This document shows positions 47,463 to 56,989 of a stretch of DNA of 64,000 nt, piece by piece. Source of the DNA: JAMXLO01 sp963696645. GTDB lineage: Bacteria > Pseudomonadota > Alphaproteobacteria > Acetobacterales > Acetobacteraceae. Both the position numbers and the translations under genes were made by a program. The notes under the pieces are model-generated. The model was not told where the DNA came from and made no database searches. It saw nothing but the letters and a program-made list of their open reading frames with translations. Each line of letters opens with the position of its first letter. Within the stretch, counting starts at the first letter, position 1. The stretch lies in the NCBI GenBank assembly GCA_963696645.1, contig CAVOKY010000007.1, positions 1,922,001 to 1,986,000 of the forward strand. Reading direction: 5' to 3'.

Positions 47463-49172
47463 TCAGGCCGGCGTAGCCTGGGCACCGCGCACAAGCCGGC
47501 CAGGCAAGGCACCGGTCGCTTCACCGTTGCGATGCACCGGCACCCCGGAGACGATTGTGGCAACGTACCCGTCGGTATGCTGCACCAGTCGACGGCCGCC
47601 GCTTGGCAGGTCGTAAACCACCTCGGGAGGGCGCAATTGCAGCCGGTCGTAGTCGATCACATTGATGTCGGCCTTGTAGCCGGCCGCGATCATACCGCGG
47701 TCACGCAATCCGATGGCGCTTGCGGAATCCTGTGTCAGACGCTTGATCGCCCACGGCAGCGGGAATTTTGCACCCCGCGTGCGATCGCGCGTCCAATGCG
47801 TCAGCAGGTAGCTGATCGCGCTGGAATCGCACAGCACGCCGACATGCGCACCGCCATCGCCCAGACCGACAATAGTCGCGACGTGGCCGAGCATGTCGTG
47901 CACCGTATCGAGATTGCCATAGCTGTAATTGGACAGCGGGCGATACAGGATCGCCTTGCCGCCGCGTTCCAGCAGCAGATCGTAGGCAACGTCTTCCGGT
48001 GCACGTCCCTGGCTGGCGGCCTTCGCTGCGACCGATGTGTCGGGTGATGGCTCGTAGTTCGGAGGGTCGCCGAGCGGGAAGATGCGATCCCATTTCGCGA
48101 CGCGACGACCCATGCTGCTGTCACCGCTCGTTTCGGCGATCAACTGGGCACGGAATTCCGGCTGCTGGAGGATCGCGATGCGCTGCTCGAACGGCAGCGA
48201 CGCAATGCGCTGATAGCTTGGCCGATTGACGAACGGATTTTGTGAAATCTCGAAGCCCAGCAGGATTCCGGTTGGCCGCGTCAGCACCTGCCCGAGCATT
48301 GGCAGTCCCGCTGCGTTGGCGTCAGCGATCCAACCTGCCAGTCGACGCCATTCCTCCGGTTTGTTGTCGCGTTGCAGCAGTGTGATCGCCATTGGCCGTC
48401 GCGAAATTGCCACCAGTCGTCGCAGCATGGCGAACTCGTCTTCGACGTCGTCGAAGTCCGAGATGACCTGCATCCAACCCTCGCCGAGCTCGCGCAGCGC
48501 ACCGGCAATCGCCGCAAGTTCTGCTTCCTCGGCGTTCAGTGTGGGGATCGAACGGCCATCCAAAGTCTTGTGGTTCAGCGTGCGCGACGTCGAGAAACCC
48601 AGAGCGCCCGCCTTGATCCCTTCCGTGGCAAGCTTCGCCATCGCTGCGCGGTCCTGCTCGGTCGCGGGCTCGCGGTCTGCGCCGCGTTCGCCCATGACGA
48701 ACACTCGCAAGGCCGCGTGAGGCACCTGCGTCGCGATGTCCATGTCGTAGGGCCGCGCGGCCAGCGCATCGAGGAAATCGGGAAAGCTCTGCCAGTTCCA
48801 GGGCAGGCCTTCTGCCAGCACGACTTCGGGGATGTCCTCCACACCCTCCATCAGCTTCACCAACATGTCGCGCTGCGACGGCAGGCAGGGTGCAAAGCCG
48901 ACACCGCAATTGCCGAACAGTGTGGTGGTGACACCATTCCACGACGAGGGCGTGATATGGCTGCTCCAGGTTGCCTGTGCATCGTAGTGGGTATGCGGGT
49001 CGATGAATCCAGGCGTCACCAGCATCCCGTGCGCATTGATTTCTTCTGCGCCCTTGCCCACCATCTTGCCAACGGCAGCGATTTTGCCACCGGTGATCGC
49101 TATGTCGGCTTCGAAGGGTTCGGCACCGGTGCCATCGATCACCGTGCCGTTTCGGATGACCAGATCAGCCAT
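47463..49172 (-). CDS. D-aminoacylase-like metal-dependent amidohydrolase
   Basis: 569 residues of the N-acyl-D-amino-acid deacylase family. The N-terminal metal motif is TPGFIDPHTHYDAQATW, with the conserved Cys in TTTLFGNCGVGFAPC, and later LGDGGAHVGVLCD supplies the Asp-containing segment. Starts and ends are tight: 3 bases after the repaired Ldh stop and 1 base before the next gene start. It probably hydrolyses an N-acyl or amide bond; some relatives act on dihydropyrimidines or aryl amides. Second gene in the operon. Confidence 0.92.
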   Translation of the reverse strand: MADLVIRNGTVIDGTGAEPFEADIAITGGKIAAVGKMVGKGAEEINAHGMLVTPGFIDPHTHYDAQATWSSHITPSSWNGVTTTLFGNCGVGFAPCLPSQRDMLVKLMEGVEDIPEVVLAEGLPWNWQSFPDFLDALAARPYDMDIATQVPHAALRVFVMGERGADREPATEQDRAAMAKLATEGIKAGALGFSTSRTLNHKTLDGRSIPTLNAEEAELAAIAGALRELGEGWMQVISDFDDVEDEFAMLRRLVAISRRPMAITLLQRDNKPEEWRRLAGWIADANAAGLPMLGQVLTRPTGILLGFEISQNPFVNRPSYQRIASLPFEQRIAILQQPEFRAQLIAETSGDSSMGRRVAKWDRIFPLGDPPNYEPSPDTSVAAKAASQGRAPEDVAYDLLLERGGKAILYRPLSNYSYGNLDTVHDMLGHVATIVGLGDGGAHVGVLCDSSAISYLLTHWTRDRTRGAKFPLPWAIKRLTQDSASAIGLRDRGMIAAGYKADINVIDYDRLQLRPPEVVYDLPSGGRRLVQHTDGYVATIVSGVPVHRNGEATGALPGRLVRGAQATPA

Positions 49173-50224
49173 GGCTCACAGCCCCAGTTTGCCGGCGATG
49201 CCAAAACCTTGTGCCAGGTCCTGCAATTTCTTCCAGGTGGCATCCTCGATGGGAATGCCGTTCTTGCGTCGATCCTGTTCACGACGGAACTCGATCTCGC
49301 CGGGTACAGGACCTCGGTGAAGCCCTGAGCCGGCGGTGTTGCCTTCAGGTATTGGGCGAATTCGGTCACCTCGTTTTTGAACGTCTCCAGGTTACGGAAA
49401 GCCGCAACGTTGAACACGGCGATGAAGCAGCCGTCGTTATGCCGTCCGGTCGGTTCTACGCCGAAACCAAGACCGGTCAGCAGGCCGGACAGAATCTCCA
49501 CAATCGTTGCCAATCCGTAGCCCTTGTAGCCCTCGGCGCCGCCGACCGGCAGCAGTGCGCCGCCCTGGCGCAGCACGCGCGGATCGGTGGAAGGATTGCC
49601 ATCGGCGTCGATCAGCCAGCCCGCCGGTACCTGTTCGCCGCGCGCCGTCGCGACGTTGATCTTGCCGGCGGCCGCGGCGGAAGTCGCCATGTCGAAGAAC
49701 AGCGGTCCTTCGAGGTTGGATGGGATAGCAAAACAGATCGGATTGGTGCCCAGCCGCGCCTTCGCGCCACCGAACGGCGCGACTGCCTTTGCGCTGCGGC
49801 CGGAATCCGCGGTGATCATCGCGATCATGCCCTCGCGCGCCGCCATCAGCGGGTAGGATGCAAGACGCCCGACATGGCTCTGGCGATATACCGTCGCCGC
49901 GGCGACTTGCTGCTTCTTCGCCTTGTCGATGGTGTAGCGCATCGCGCGATCGGTGACGACGTAGCCAAAACCCCAGTTGCCATCTATCACCGTTGTGGTC
50001 GGGGTCTCCTCGATGATGTTCCACGGTGCGCCCGGCACGATGTGGCCGACTTTGATGCGCTCTATATAGCTCGGGATCAGGATGATGCCGTGTGAATCAT
50101 GGCCGACCAGATTGGCGCCGATGTTGTAGCGCGCGATCGTCGCGGCTTCCTCGGCGGATGCGCCGGCGGCCTGCAACAGTCCATTGGCGATGTCGACCAG
50201 TCGTTCGGCTTGCACATTCGGCAT
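49139..50224 (-). CDS. Malate/L-lactate/sulfolactate dehydrogenase-family reductase
   Basis: NAD(P)-dependent Ldh-2-family oxidoreductase, first gene of the operon. It opens MPNVQAERLVDIANGLLQAAG; family parts are NIGANLVGHDSHGIILIPSY, HVGRLASYPLMAAREGMIAM and PVGGAEGYKGYGLATIVEIL. As given the frame runs to 49139 (361 aa), but after FTEVLYP (near 49307) it departs from the family. Adding one G in TACCCGGCGAG restores GEIEFRREQDRRKNGIPIED and GLAGKLGL-like ending at 49176, leaving a normal 3-base gap to the next gene. So this is a one-base C-terminal frameshift, probably an error. Confidence 0.9.
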   Translation of the reverse strand: MPNVQAERLVDIANGLLQAAGASAEEAATIARYNIGANLVGHDSHGIILIPSYIERIKVGHIVPGAPWNIIEETPTTTVIDGNWGFGYVVTDRAMRYTIDKAKKQQVAAATVYRQSHVGRLASYPLMAAREGMIAMITADSGRSAKAVAPFGGAKARLGTNPICFAIPSNLEGPLFFDMATSAAAAGKINVATARGEQVPAGWLIDADGNPSTDPRVLRQGGALLPVGGAEGYKGYGLATIVEILSGLLTGLGFGVEPTGRHNDGCFIAVFNVAAFRNLETFKNEVTEFAQYLKATPPAQGFTEVLYPARSSSVVNRIDARTAFPSRMPPGRNCRTWHKVLASPANWGCEPWLIWSSETAR

Positions 50225-50332
50225 GGCGTCCTCCCTGCCCAGTTGACGTGAGCAAGGCGATGAAGCCGGGCACTGTCAACCCCGGCGGGAATGGCGTAGG
50301 CTGACGCCCACCGATGATGGAGGGAGCGGACC

Positions 50333-51388
50333 ATGGCAAGCCAAGCAAACGTCTATGCCAGCGTGGCCGGGACAGTCGGCCGAAGTGACAAGGACAAGGG
50401 AGACGTCGGCGTGTTTCGTCGCCCGGCGGAGACCGGCGTCTGGGAGCATGTGATCAGCGATCAAAACAGCAACACGGTTTACGTGCATCCGATCGATCCG
50501 AACATCGTGTTCGCTGGCACGCATGATGGAGTGTATCGCAGCACCGATCGGGGCAAGACGTTCAAGCGCACCAACTTCCCTGACAAGGGCATGCAGATCT
50601 GGTCGTTCCTGGTCGATGCCGGCAATCCCAAGCTGGTCTATGCCGGCGGCTCACCGGTTGCGGTGTATCGCAGCGAGGACAGCGGCGAGACATGGCGCAG
50701 ACTGCCCGATCCGAACATGCCAACGCGATGCGTCATGCCGTTTGCCTGTCGCGTGATGCGCATGGCACAGCACCCGAGCAAGCCTGGCACGATCTTCGCG
50801 GCGCTGGAGGTTGGCGGCGCGATGCGCACCACCGACGGCGGGGAAACCTGGAAGGATTGCAGCGACGCCCTGATTCGTCTGGCACAGCAGCCGCATCTGA
50901 AGAGCAAGATCGTCAGTGACACTTCCGACGAAGGGATGCTGGACGGTCACGCGATCGCCATCAGCGCGGGCGATCCGGACGCGGTGATCATTGCGGTGCG
51001 CATGGGTTTGTTCCGCACCACGGATGGTGGCGATAGCTGGCAGGACATGGAGGTTGGCCGCTTCTCGCCAACGACCTACGGACGCGACATCAAGGCATCG
51101 CCGACCGATCCCAACACGCTGTACTCGGCGTTGAGTGTCGCGGCGGCGAGCAAGGACGGTGCGGTATATCGCAGTCAGGACAAGGGAAAAACCTGGCAGC
51201 GCTTCGACAAGGTGCAGGTGCACGGCACGGTCATGTCCGTGGCGCCGCACCAAACCGATCCGAACCAAGTGTACCTCGGTGCGCGGTATGACGGCGAGAT
51301 ATTCGGCACGCTGGATGGCGGCGCAACCTGGCAGTCAATGAACCTGCCGCACGGAGTGAAGGATATTTACGCGTTGGCGTGCGGGTAA
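50333..51388 (+). CDS. Asp-box (BNR/YCF48-like) beta-propeller protein
   Basis: A 351-residue repeat protein with no signal peptide. Six Asp-box motifs are visible: YRSTDRGKTF, YRSEDSGETW, RTTDGGETW, RTTDGGDSW, YRSQDKGKTW and GTLDGGATW, spaced 45-70 residues, as in sialidase-like or Vps10/YCF48 propellers. It lacks the catalytic set of true sialidases as far as can be seen. The ribosome site GGAGGGAGCGGACC precedes ATG 50333. It is divergent from the five-gene operon, with 108 bases between, so the two may share control. Function unknown. Confidence 0.85.
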   Translation: MASQANVYASVAGTVGRSDKDKGDVGVFRRPAETGVWEHVISDQNSNTVYVHPIDPNIVFAGTHDGVYRSTDRGKTFKRTNFPDKGMQIWSFLVDAGNPKLVYAGGSPVAVYRSEDSGETWRRLPDPNMPTRCVMPFACRVMRMAQHPSKPGTIFAALEVGGAMRTTDGGETWKDCSDALIRLAQQPHLKSKIVSDTSDEGMLDGHAIAISAGDPDAVIIAVRMGLFRTTDGGDSWQDMEVGRFSPTTYGRDIKASPTDPNTLYSALSVAAASKDGAVYRSQDKGKTWQRFDKVQVHGTVMSVAPHQTDPNQVYLGARYDGEIFGTLDGGATWQSMNLPHGVKDIYALACG

Positions 51389-51400
51389 GCACGTCACCCA

Positions 51401-51451
51401 CCACTTTCCCTCTCCAGCAATGTGGCTGGAGAGGGAAGTGGAGGCGTTTTT
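51401..51451 (+). terminator. Rho-independent terminator after the Asp-box gene
   Basis: The left arm CCACTTTCCCTCTCCAGC (51401-51418) and right arm GCTGGAGAGGGAAGTGG (51425-51441) form a 17-bp stem with one bulged T and a 6-base loop, followed by GTTTTT (51446-51451). It begins 13 bases after the stop codon. Confidence 0.85.
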
Positions 51452-51769
51452 CGTCAGGCCAGCACGCCCGACTTCTGTACCTGACCGATCTCATCCGCTG
51501 AATGGTCGGATTCGTGCAGCACATCCTCGCTGTACTGTATCGCATTCACTTCGCCATCGCCTCGGGATGCCCAACAAGGTCGAGTTCAAACTTGGCGCAC
51601 ATCTATCTCCAGCGCGCCTTCAGCACTGCATGAGTAAATCGCAGTTCCTGACAATCCGGACGCCGATGCTCCCAGCTCTCCGCATACCGTCGGCCACTCA
51701 ACACGCTAATGTGAGGCAGGCCAACAGTGAGTTCCCGCGTTATGCGCTCAATTGCGTAGGTGGGAACTC
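51452..51769. other. Promoter region of the pao-like operon, no gene recognised
   Basis: About 320 bases between the terminator and the paoA-like ATG. No family-matching frame. TGGGAACTC before the ATG is a weak ribosome site. No promoter boxes could be assigned with confidence. Confidence 0.4.
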
Positions 51770-52373
51770 ATGGATGGACTCCACATCACTCGCCGTCACC
51801 TGCTCGCCGGCACGGCAAGCAGCCTCACGGTGTTGCCCGCGGCAGGCCACGCAGAAGGTGCCTAGCCAGCCCATGCGGCGGGCTCATCCGCGCAGCCGCC
51901 GCAACCCGCCGTCACCGACATCACCCTCCAGGTGAACGGCAACACCCTGAAGCTGGCCCTCGATCCGCGCACGTCGCTGCTCGACGCACTGCGCGAACAG
52001 GCCGGCCTGACCGGAACCAAGAAAGGCTGCGACCGCGGCGCCTGTGGCGCCTGCACGGTGCACCTCGACGGCCGTCGCGTGGTGTCCTGCCTGACGCTCG
52101 CCGTTCGCTGCCAGAACCGGACAATCTCAACCATCGAGGGTCTCGCGGCGAACGGCGAATTGCACCCGATGCAGGCGGCATTCGTGCAGCACGACGGCCT
52201 GCAATGCGGCTACTGCACGCCGGGCCAGATCATGTCGGCGGTCGCGCTGGTACAGCGAAGGCCACACCGGATCGGACGCCGAAATCCGCGAATGGATGAG
52301 CGGCAATATCTGCCGCTGCGGCGCCTATCCCAACATCGTCGCAGCCATCCGCGACGTCGCGCGGGAGGGCTGA
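51770..52373 (+). pseudogene. paoA: PaoA-like [2Fe-2S] subunit with Tat signal; amber codon and frameshift
   Basis: Small iron-sulfur subunit of a periplasmic aldehyde oxidoreductase. From ATG 51770 a twin-arginine signal (HITRRHLLAGTASSLTV) leads to an in-frame TAG at 51863-51865, after which the same frame continues through a Pro/Ala linker to ITLQVNGNTLKLALDPR, then KKGCDRGACGACTVHLDG (plant-type cluster) and LQCGYCTPGQIMSAVAL. Near 52256 one base shifts the frame; the last cluster segment SGNICRCGAYPNIVAAI ends at TGA 52373. E. coli PaoA also has a Tat signal followed by a linker, so the layout is right. The TAG could be a substitution, a sequencing error, or mark an alternative downstream start without export. 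Confidence 0.85.
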
Positions 52374-52376
52374 GCC

Positions 52377-53355
52377 ATGCAGGAATTCGCCTTCGTGCAA
52401 CCCGGCTCGCCGCAGGACGCGATTACCGCAGCGTCAGCCAACGGTGCGAAATACATCGCCGGCGGCACCGACCTGCTGCAGTTGATGAAGGACAACGTCG
52501 AGATCACCGACCCGGCTGGTCGATCTCGAACCAATCGGCCTGTCCGACATCGCCGCCGACCCCAACAGCCTGCAACTCGGCGCGATGGCGCGCATGAGCG
52601 ACGTGGCGGCGCATCCTGCGGTGCGCGAGGGCTGGCCGGTGATTTCCGAAGCGCTGCTCGCCTCCGCTTCGCCGCAGATACGCAACATGGGCACCATGGG
52701 CGGCAACCTGTTGCAACGCACGCGCTGCGGCTATTTCCGCGATACCGGTTTCACCTGCAACAAACGTCAGCCCGGTTCCGGCTGTCCGGCCGTCAAGGGC
52801 GAGAACCGCCTCCTGGCGATCCTCGGCGGCAGCGAACACTGCATCGCCACGCATCCGTCCGATCTCGCCGTGGCACTGACAGCGCTCGACGCCACGCTGC
52901 AACTGCGCGGCGCCGACGGTGCGCCGCGACAAATGCCGATCGACGCGTTCTACCGGCTACCTGGCGACTCGCCGCAGATCGAAACGGAACTGCGGCCCAG
53001 TGAACTCATTACCGGCATCACCGTGCCTCGCAGCGCGGCGGCGCATAATTCGCGCTATCTCAAGCTGCGCGATCGCGCCAGTTTCGAATTTGCGCTGGTC
53101 TCCGTCGCCGTCGCCATGGACATAGCGGATGGCTCCGTCCGTGACGTTCGCCTCGCGGCCGGCGGTGTCGGCGCCAGGCCGTGGCGACTGTCCGAGGTCG
53201 AAGCGGCGTTGCGCGGCAAGCCGCCGACCGATTCGCTGTTACGCCAGGCGGCATCACTGGCGGGCGAAGGTGCCCGACCGGCACGGCAGAACGGATTCAA
53301 ACAGACCTTGCTGCGCGGCGCAGTGCTGCGCGCCTTGCAGACATCCGCGGCGTGA
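52377..53355 (+). pseudogene. paoB: PaoB-like FAD subunit with extra [4Fe-4S] motif, one frameshift
   Basis: Medium subunit of the molybdenum aldehyde oxidoreductase. It starts 3 bases after the paoA stop: MQEFAFVQPGSPQDAITAA, AKYIAGGTDLLQLMKDNV (FAD site). An extra G near 52515 shifts the frame; it resumes LVDLEPIGLSDIAADPNSL and later GNLLQRTRCGYFRDTG, CNKRQPGSGCPAVKG. These cysteines match the additional [4Fe-4S] cluster that distinguishes PaoB from other XDH-family FAD subunits. Repaired length is about 326 residues, normal. Confidence 0.88.
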
Positions 53356-53365
53356 CGGGGGCACC

Positions 53366-55564
53366 ATGGCAAGCATCGGTAAGCCGATCGATCGTGTCGA
53401 CGGACATCTGAAGGTCACGGGGCGCGCCAAATACGCCGCGGAATTCGCGGTGCCCGACGCAGTGCATGGCGTGCTGGTGCAAAGCACCATCGGCGCCGGC
53501 GAGATCATCGGCTTCGAGCTCGACCAGGCACGGGCGATGCCGGGCGTGCTTGCGATCATCACGCCGGACACCGCACCCAAACTCACCACCACCGGTGGCA
53601 CGCAGCAGACGGTTCGCGCGCCGCTGCTGCAGGACATGCGCGTTCGCTACAACGGCCAGCACGTCGCGGTGGCCGTGGCCGACAGCCTCGAACGCGCCAG
53701 CGCAGCGGCTGCCGCGGTGCGCGTGCGCTATCGTCAGGCCGAGCCGATTACATCGATGGATGGCGTGCTGGACCAGGCCTATGTGCCGAAGAATTTCCGC
53801 AACGGCGAACGGCCGCCGGATTCCAAACGCGGCGATCCGGACGGCGCATTCACCGCGGCGCCGATCAGGCTGGAGGCCACCTACACCACGCCGATCGAGC
53901 ATCACAATCCGATGGAGATGCACGCGACGATCGCGCGCTGGGATGGCGATCGGCTGACCGTGTGGACAGCGACGCAGGGCATCTCCGGAGCACAGTCCAC
54001 GCTCGCCGCGCTGTTCGGCATCGCGCCGGACAATGTGCACGTGATCTGCCCGTATGTCGGTGGCGGGTTCGGGAGCAAGGGCAGTACCTGGCCGCCGGCG
54101 GTGCTGGCCGCGATGGCGGCGAAGGTGGTCGGACGGCCCGTCAAACTGATCGTGAACCGCGCGCAGATGTTCACCTCCAACGGCTACCGCCCGCGCACAA
54201 TCCAGAAGCTGCGTTTCGCCGCCAATGAGCAGGGCTCTCTGGTCGCCATGCGACATGACGGGTTCTCGCAGATGTCAGAGCCGGCACTGGGCGAGTTTGC
54301 CGAACCGGTCGGCCTGGCAACCGAGATGCTGTACGCCTGTCCGAATGTCGCGGTGACGCATCGGCTGGTCGCGACCAATGCCGGACTGCCGACCTATATG
54401 CGCGCGCCCGGTCTCGCCAGCGGCAACTTTGCGCTGGAGTCGGCGATGGACGAGCTGGCGGTGGCGCTGATGATGGACCCGCTCGAGTTCCGCCTGCGCA
54501 ACTACGCCGAGATGGATCCGCAAGAGGGCAAGCCGTACGCCAGCAAGGCGTTGCGCGAATGCTACCGACAAGGTGCGGAGATGTTCGGCTGGTCGCGCCG
54601 CTCGCAAGCGCCTGGCTCGATGCGCAGCGGCGATGTGCTGATCGGCTGGGGCATGGCGACCGCCACCTATCCCACGCATCGCATGCCGGCGATGGCGCAT
54701 GTGCGGCTCGGCGCCAACGGCACCGCACTGGTTCAGGTCGGCACGCAGGATCTCGGCACCGGCACCTACACGGTGATGTCGCAGATTGCCGCCGATACAC
54801 TGGGCCTGCCTGCCGAACGCGTGCGCTTCGAACTGGGCGACAGTGCGTTCCCGCACGCGCCGGTGTCAGGCGGTTCCATGACGGTGGCGCGCGTCGGTCC
54901 GGCAGTGCTTGCGGCGTGCCAGGCGATGTGCGGCAAGTTGTTCGACCTTGCCCGGGCGGACGCGCGATTTGGCTGGCAGAACGCAGGAGACGATGCGCTG
55001 CGGCTGCACGATGAGGCGGTGATCGGACCGGGTGGCCGCGTCGCTGTTGCGGAACTGCTAGCGCAAAAGCGGATGGATTTCATCGAGGCCGATAGCGGCG
55101 CCAAACCGGGAGACGAACAAAAGCGCTACGCCATGCATTCGTTCGGTGCGCAGTTCGCCGAGGTGCGGTTCGACCCGGGTATCGGCGAATTATGCGTGAG
55201 TCGCTTCGTCGGCGCGTTCGATGGCGGGCGCGTGATGAACGCCAAAACCGCGCGCAGTCAGTTGATCGGCGGCATCGTCTACGGTCTCGGCATGGCGCTG
55301 TTCGAGGAAACTCATGTCGATGCCGAGACCGGGCGCATCGTCAACGCCAACATCGCGGAATACCTGGTGCCGGTGAATGCCGACATGCCGGAAATCCAGG
55401 CGATCCTGGTGCCGAATGACGAACGCGTTTCCAACCCGCTCGGTGCGAAGGGTATCGGCGAGTTGCCGATGACCGGCGTGGCTGCCGCGGTGGCGAACGC
55501 GGTGCATCACGCCACCGGCGTCCGCGTGCGCGACCTGCCGATCCGCATCGAACAACTGGCCTAG
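53366..55564 (+). CDS. paoC: PaoC-like molybdenum-cofactor subunit of aldehyde oxidoreductase
   Basis: Catalytic subunit, 732 residues from ATG 53366 (GACGGGGGCACC before it), 10 bases after paoB. It opens IGKPIDRVDGHLKVTGRAKY. Mo-site features are CPYVGGGFGSKGSTWPPAVL, LPTYMRAPGLASGNFALES and the C-terminal GAKGIGELPMTGVAAAV with the catalytic Glu kept (contrast with the Mo subunit at 45157-47461). The length matches E. coli PaoC (732). It probably oxidises aromatic or other aldehydes to acids in the periplasm. No PaoD-type maturation chaperone is in the window. Confidence 0.93.
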   Translation: MASIGKPIDRVDGHLKVTGRAKYAAEFAVPDAVHGVLVQSTIGAGEIIGFELDQARAMPGVLAIITPDTAPKLTTTGGTQQTVRAPLLQDMRVRYNGQHVAVAVADSLERASAAAAAVRVRYRQAEPITSMDGVLDQAYVPKNFRNGERPPDSKRGDPDGAFTAAPIRLEATYTTPIEHHNPMEMHATIARWDGDRLTVWTATQGISGAQSTLAALFGIAPDNVHVICPYVGGGFGSKGSTWPPAVLAAMAAKVVGRPVKLIVNRAQMFTSNGYRPRTIQKLRFAANEQGSLVAMRHDGFSQMSEPALGEFAEPVGLATEMLYACPNVAVTHRLVATNAGLPTYMRAPGLASGNFALESAMDELAVALMMDPLEFRLRNYAEMDPQEGKPYASKALRECYRQGAEMFGWSRRSQAPGSMRSGDVLIGWGMATATYPTHRMPAMAHVRLGANGTALVQVGTQDLGTGTYTVMSQIAADTLGLPAERVRFELGDSAFPHAPVSGGSMTVARVGPAVLAACQAMCGKLFDLARADARFGWQNAGDDALRLHDEAVIGPGGRVAVAELLAQKRMDFIEADSGAKPGDEQKRYAMHSFGAQFAEVRFDPGIGELCVSRFVGAFDGGRVMNAKTARSQLIGGIVYGLGMALFEETHVDAETGRIVNANIAEYLVPVNADMPEIQAILVPNDERVSNPLGAKGIGELPMTGVAAAVANAVHHATGVRVRDLPIRIEQLA

Positions 55565-55574
55565 CGACCGGCTA

Positions 55575-56858
55575 TCACTCCGCCGCTGCGAGCGCGGGCC
55601 CCGGCCGACTGACGCGCAGCACCAGCAGCGACGCCAGCAGGCAGGCGAGACCGCTGGCCACGAACGCCATCAGATAACTGCCCTCCACGCTGCGCACTTC
55701 GCCGGCCCCGAACGCCGCAATCGCACCGCCCACCTGATGCGCGGCGAAGATCCACGAGACGATCACCGGCGTATCGCGGCGGCCGAAAATTTCATTGGCC
55801 AGTGCGAACGTAGCCGGCCCGGTCGCGACCCAATCGAGCCCGTAGAACACCGCGAACACGGACAGGCTGATCGGATCGAAGGAGGTGAACGGCACCAGCA
55901 CCAATGACAGCCCGCGCAGCCCATAGTACCAGAACAGCAGCACGCGTGGATTGAACCGGTCGCACATCCAGCCCGACAGTGCCGCCCCCATCAGGCTGAA
56001 TATCCCGATCGCAGCCAGGATCGACGCGCCGTTGACCTCCGCGATGCCGTGGTCGGCGCAGTAGGCGATGAGATGCGTGTTGATCAGTCCATTGGTGGAG
56101 AAGCCGCAGATCCCGAACGTCAGGGACAGCAGCCAGAAATCCAGCAACCGGCCGGCGCGCATCAATGCGCCGATCGCCACGGTGAACGGATTGTTGCCCG
56201 CGGCATGGTCCGCGCCCGGAGGTTGCATCGCGGTGCTGCCATACGGACTGAGGCCGATCCGGTCGGGCAACTCCGGCAGCATCAATGCAACGACAGGCAG
56301 CACAACGGCGATCGCGAGCGTGACGCAGATCGCGACGCCCCGCCAACCGTATCGCTCGGCCAACAATGCGAGCAGCGGCAGGAAGATCAGTTGCCCTGCC
56401 GCATTGGCCGCGGTCAGCAGGCCCATGGCGAGGCCGGTGCGCCGCGCGAACCAGCGGTTTGCCACCGCCGCGGCCATGCCTACCGCACCGGCGCCCGAAC
56501 CGATGCCGACCATCAGTCCCCAGGTCATGAACAACTGCCAGGGCGCAGTCATGAAGGTTGACAGGCCGGTGCCGGCCATCAGCATTGCCAGGCACAGCAG
56601 GATGGTTCGCTTCAACCCGATGATCTGCATCAGGCCGGTCAGGAATGGTCCGGTCGCGCCGAGCAGGATGATGTTGAGCGAAACCGCCCCGGCGATGGTG
56701 CTGACGTCCCAGCCGAAGGCATGCTCCAACGGCACGATCATCACGCCAGGCGCGGCGCGAACGCCAACGCCAGCGAGCATCGCCGTGAACATGACGGCCA
56801 GGACGATCCAGGCATAGTGCACATGGCCGGAGCAGAGTCTGGCAAGCCGCGTCGGCAT
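55575..56858 (-). CDS. MFS transporter (oxalate/formate antiporter-like)
   Basis: Inner-membrane carrier of 427 residues with about 12 hydrophobic segments (for example YAWIVLAVMFTAMLAGVGV and AVSLNIILLGATGPFL). The loop NRWFARRTGLAMGLLTAANA is typical of the monocarboxylate/OFA-type MFS branch. It converges with the paoC-like gene, 10 bases apart. It may import an organic acid used by the surrounding catabolic genes; this is inference. Confidence 0.9.
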   Translation of the reverse strand: MPTRLARLCSGHVHYAWIVLAVMFTAMLAGVGVRAAPGVMIVPLEHAFGWDVSTIAGAVSLNIILLGATGPFLTGLMQIIGLKRTILLCLAMLMAGTGLSTFMTAPWQLFMTWGLMVGIGSGAGAVGMAAAVANRWFARRTGLAMGLLTAANAAGQLIFLPLLALLAERYGWRGVAICVTLAIAVVLPVVALMLPELPDRIGLSPYGSTAMQPPGADHAAGNNPFTVAIGALMRAGRLLDFWLLSLTFGICGFSTNGLINTHLIAYCADHGIAEVNGASILAAIGIFSLMGAALSGWMCDRFNPRVLLFWYYGLRGLSLVLVPFTSFDPISLSVFAVFYGLDWVATGPATFALANEIFGRRDTPVIVSWIFAAHQVGGAIAAFGAGEVRSVEGSYLMAFVASGLACLLASLLVLRVSRPGPALAAAE

Positions 56859-56989
56859 TATGCCTTGGTCCTTCTCTAAGGTGGCCGCAGTATAGAAGAA
56901 ACGCCTCGCCCGTCAGCCGTCGGAAGCCTGCGTGTTCGGCATGGCATACCTGCGCCGGACTTGGTCGGGTCCAGCGCCCCCTGTCCCCG

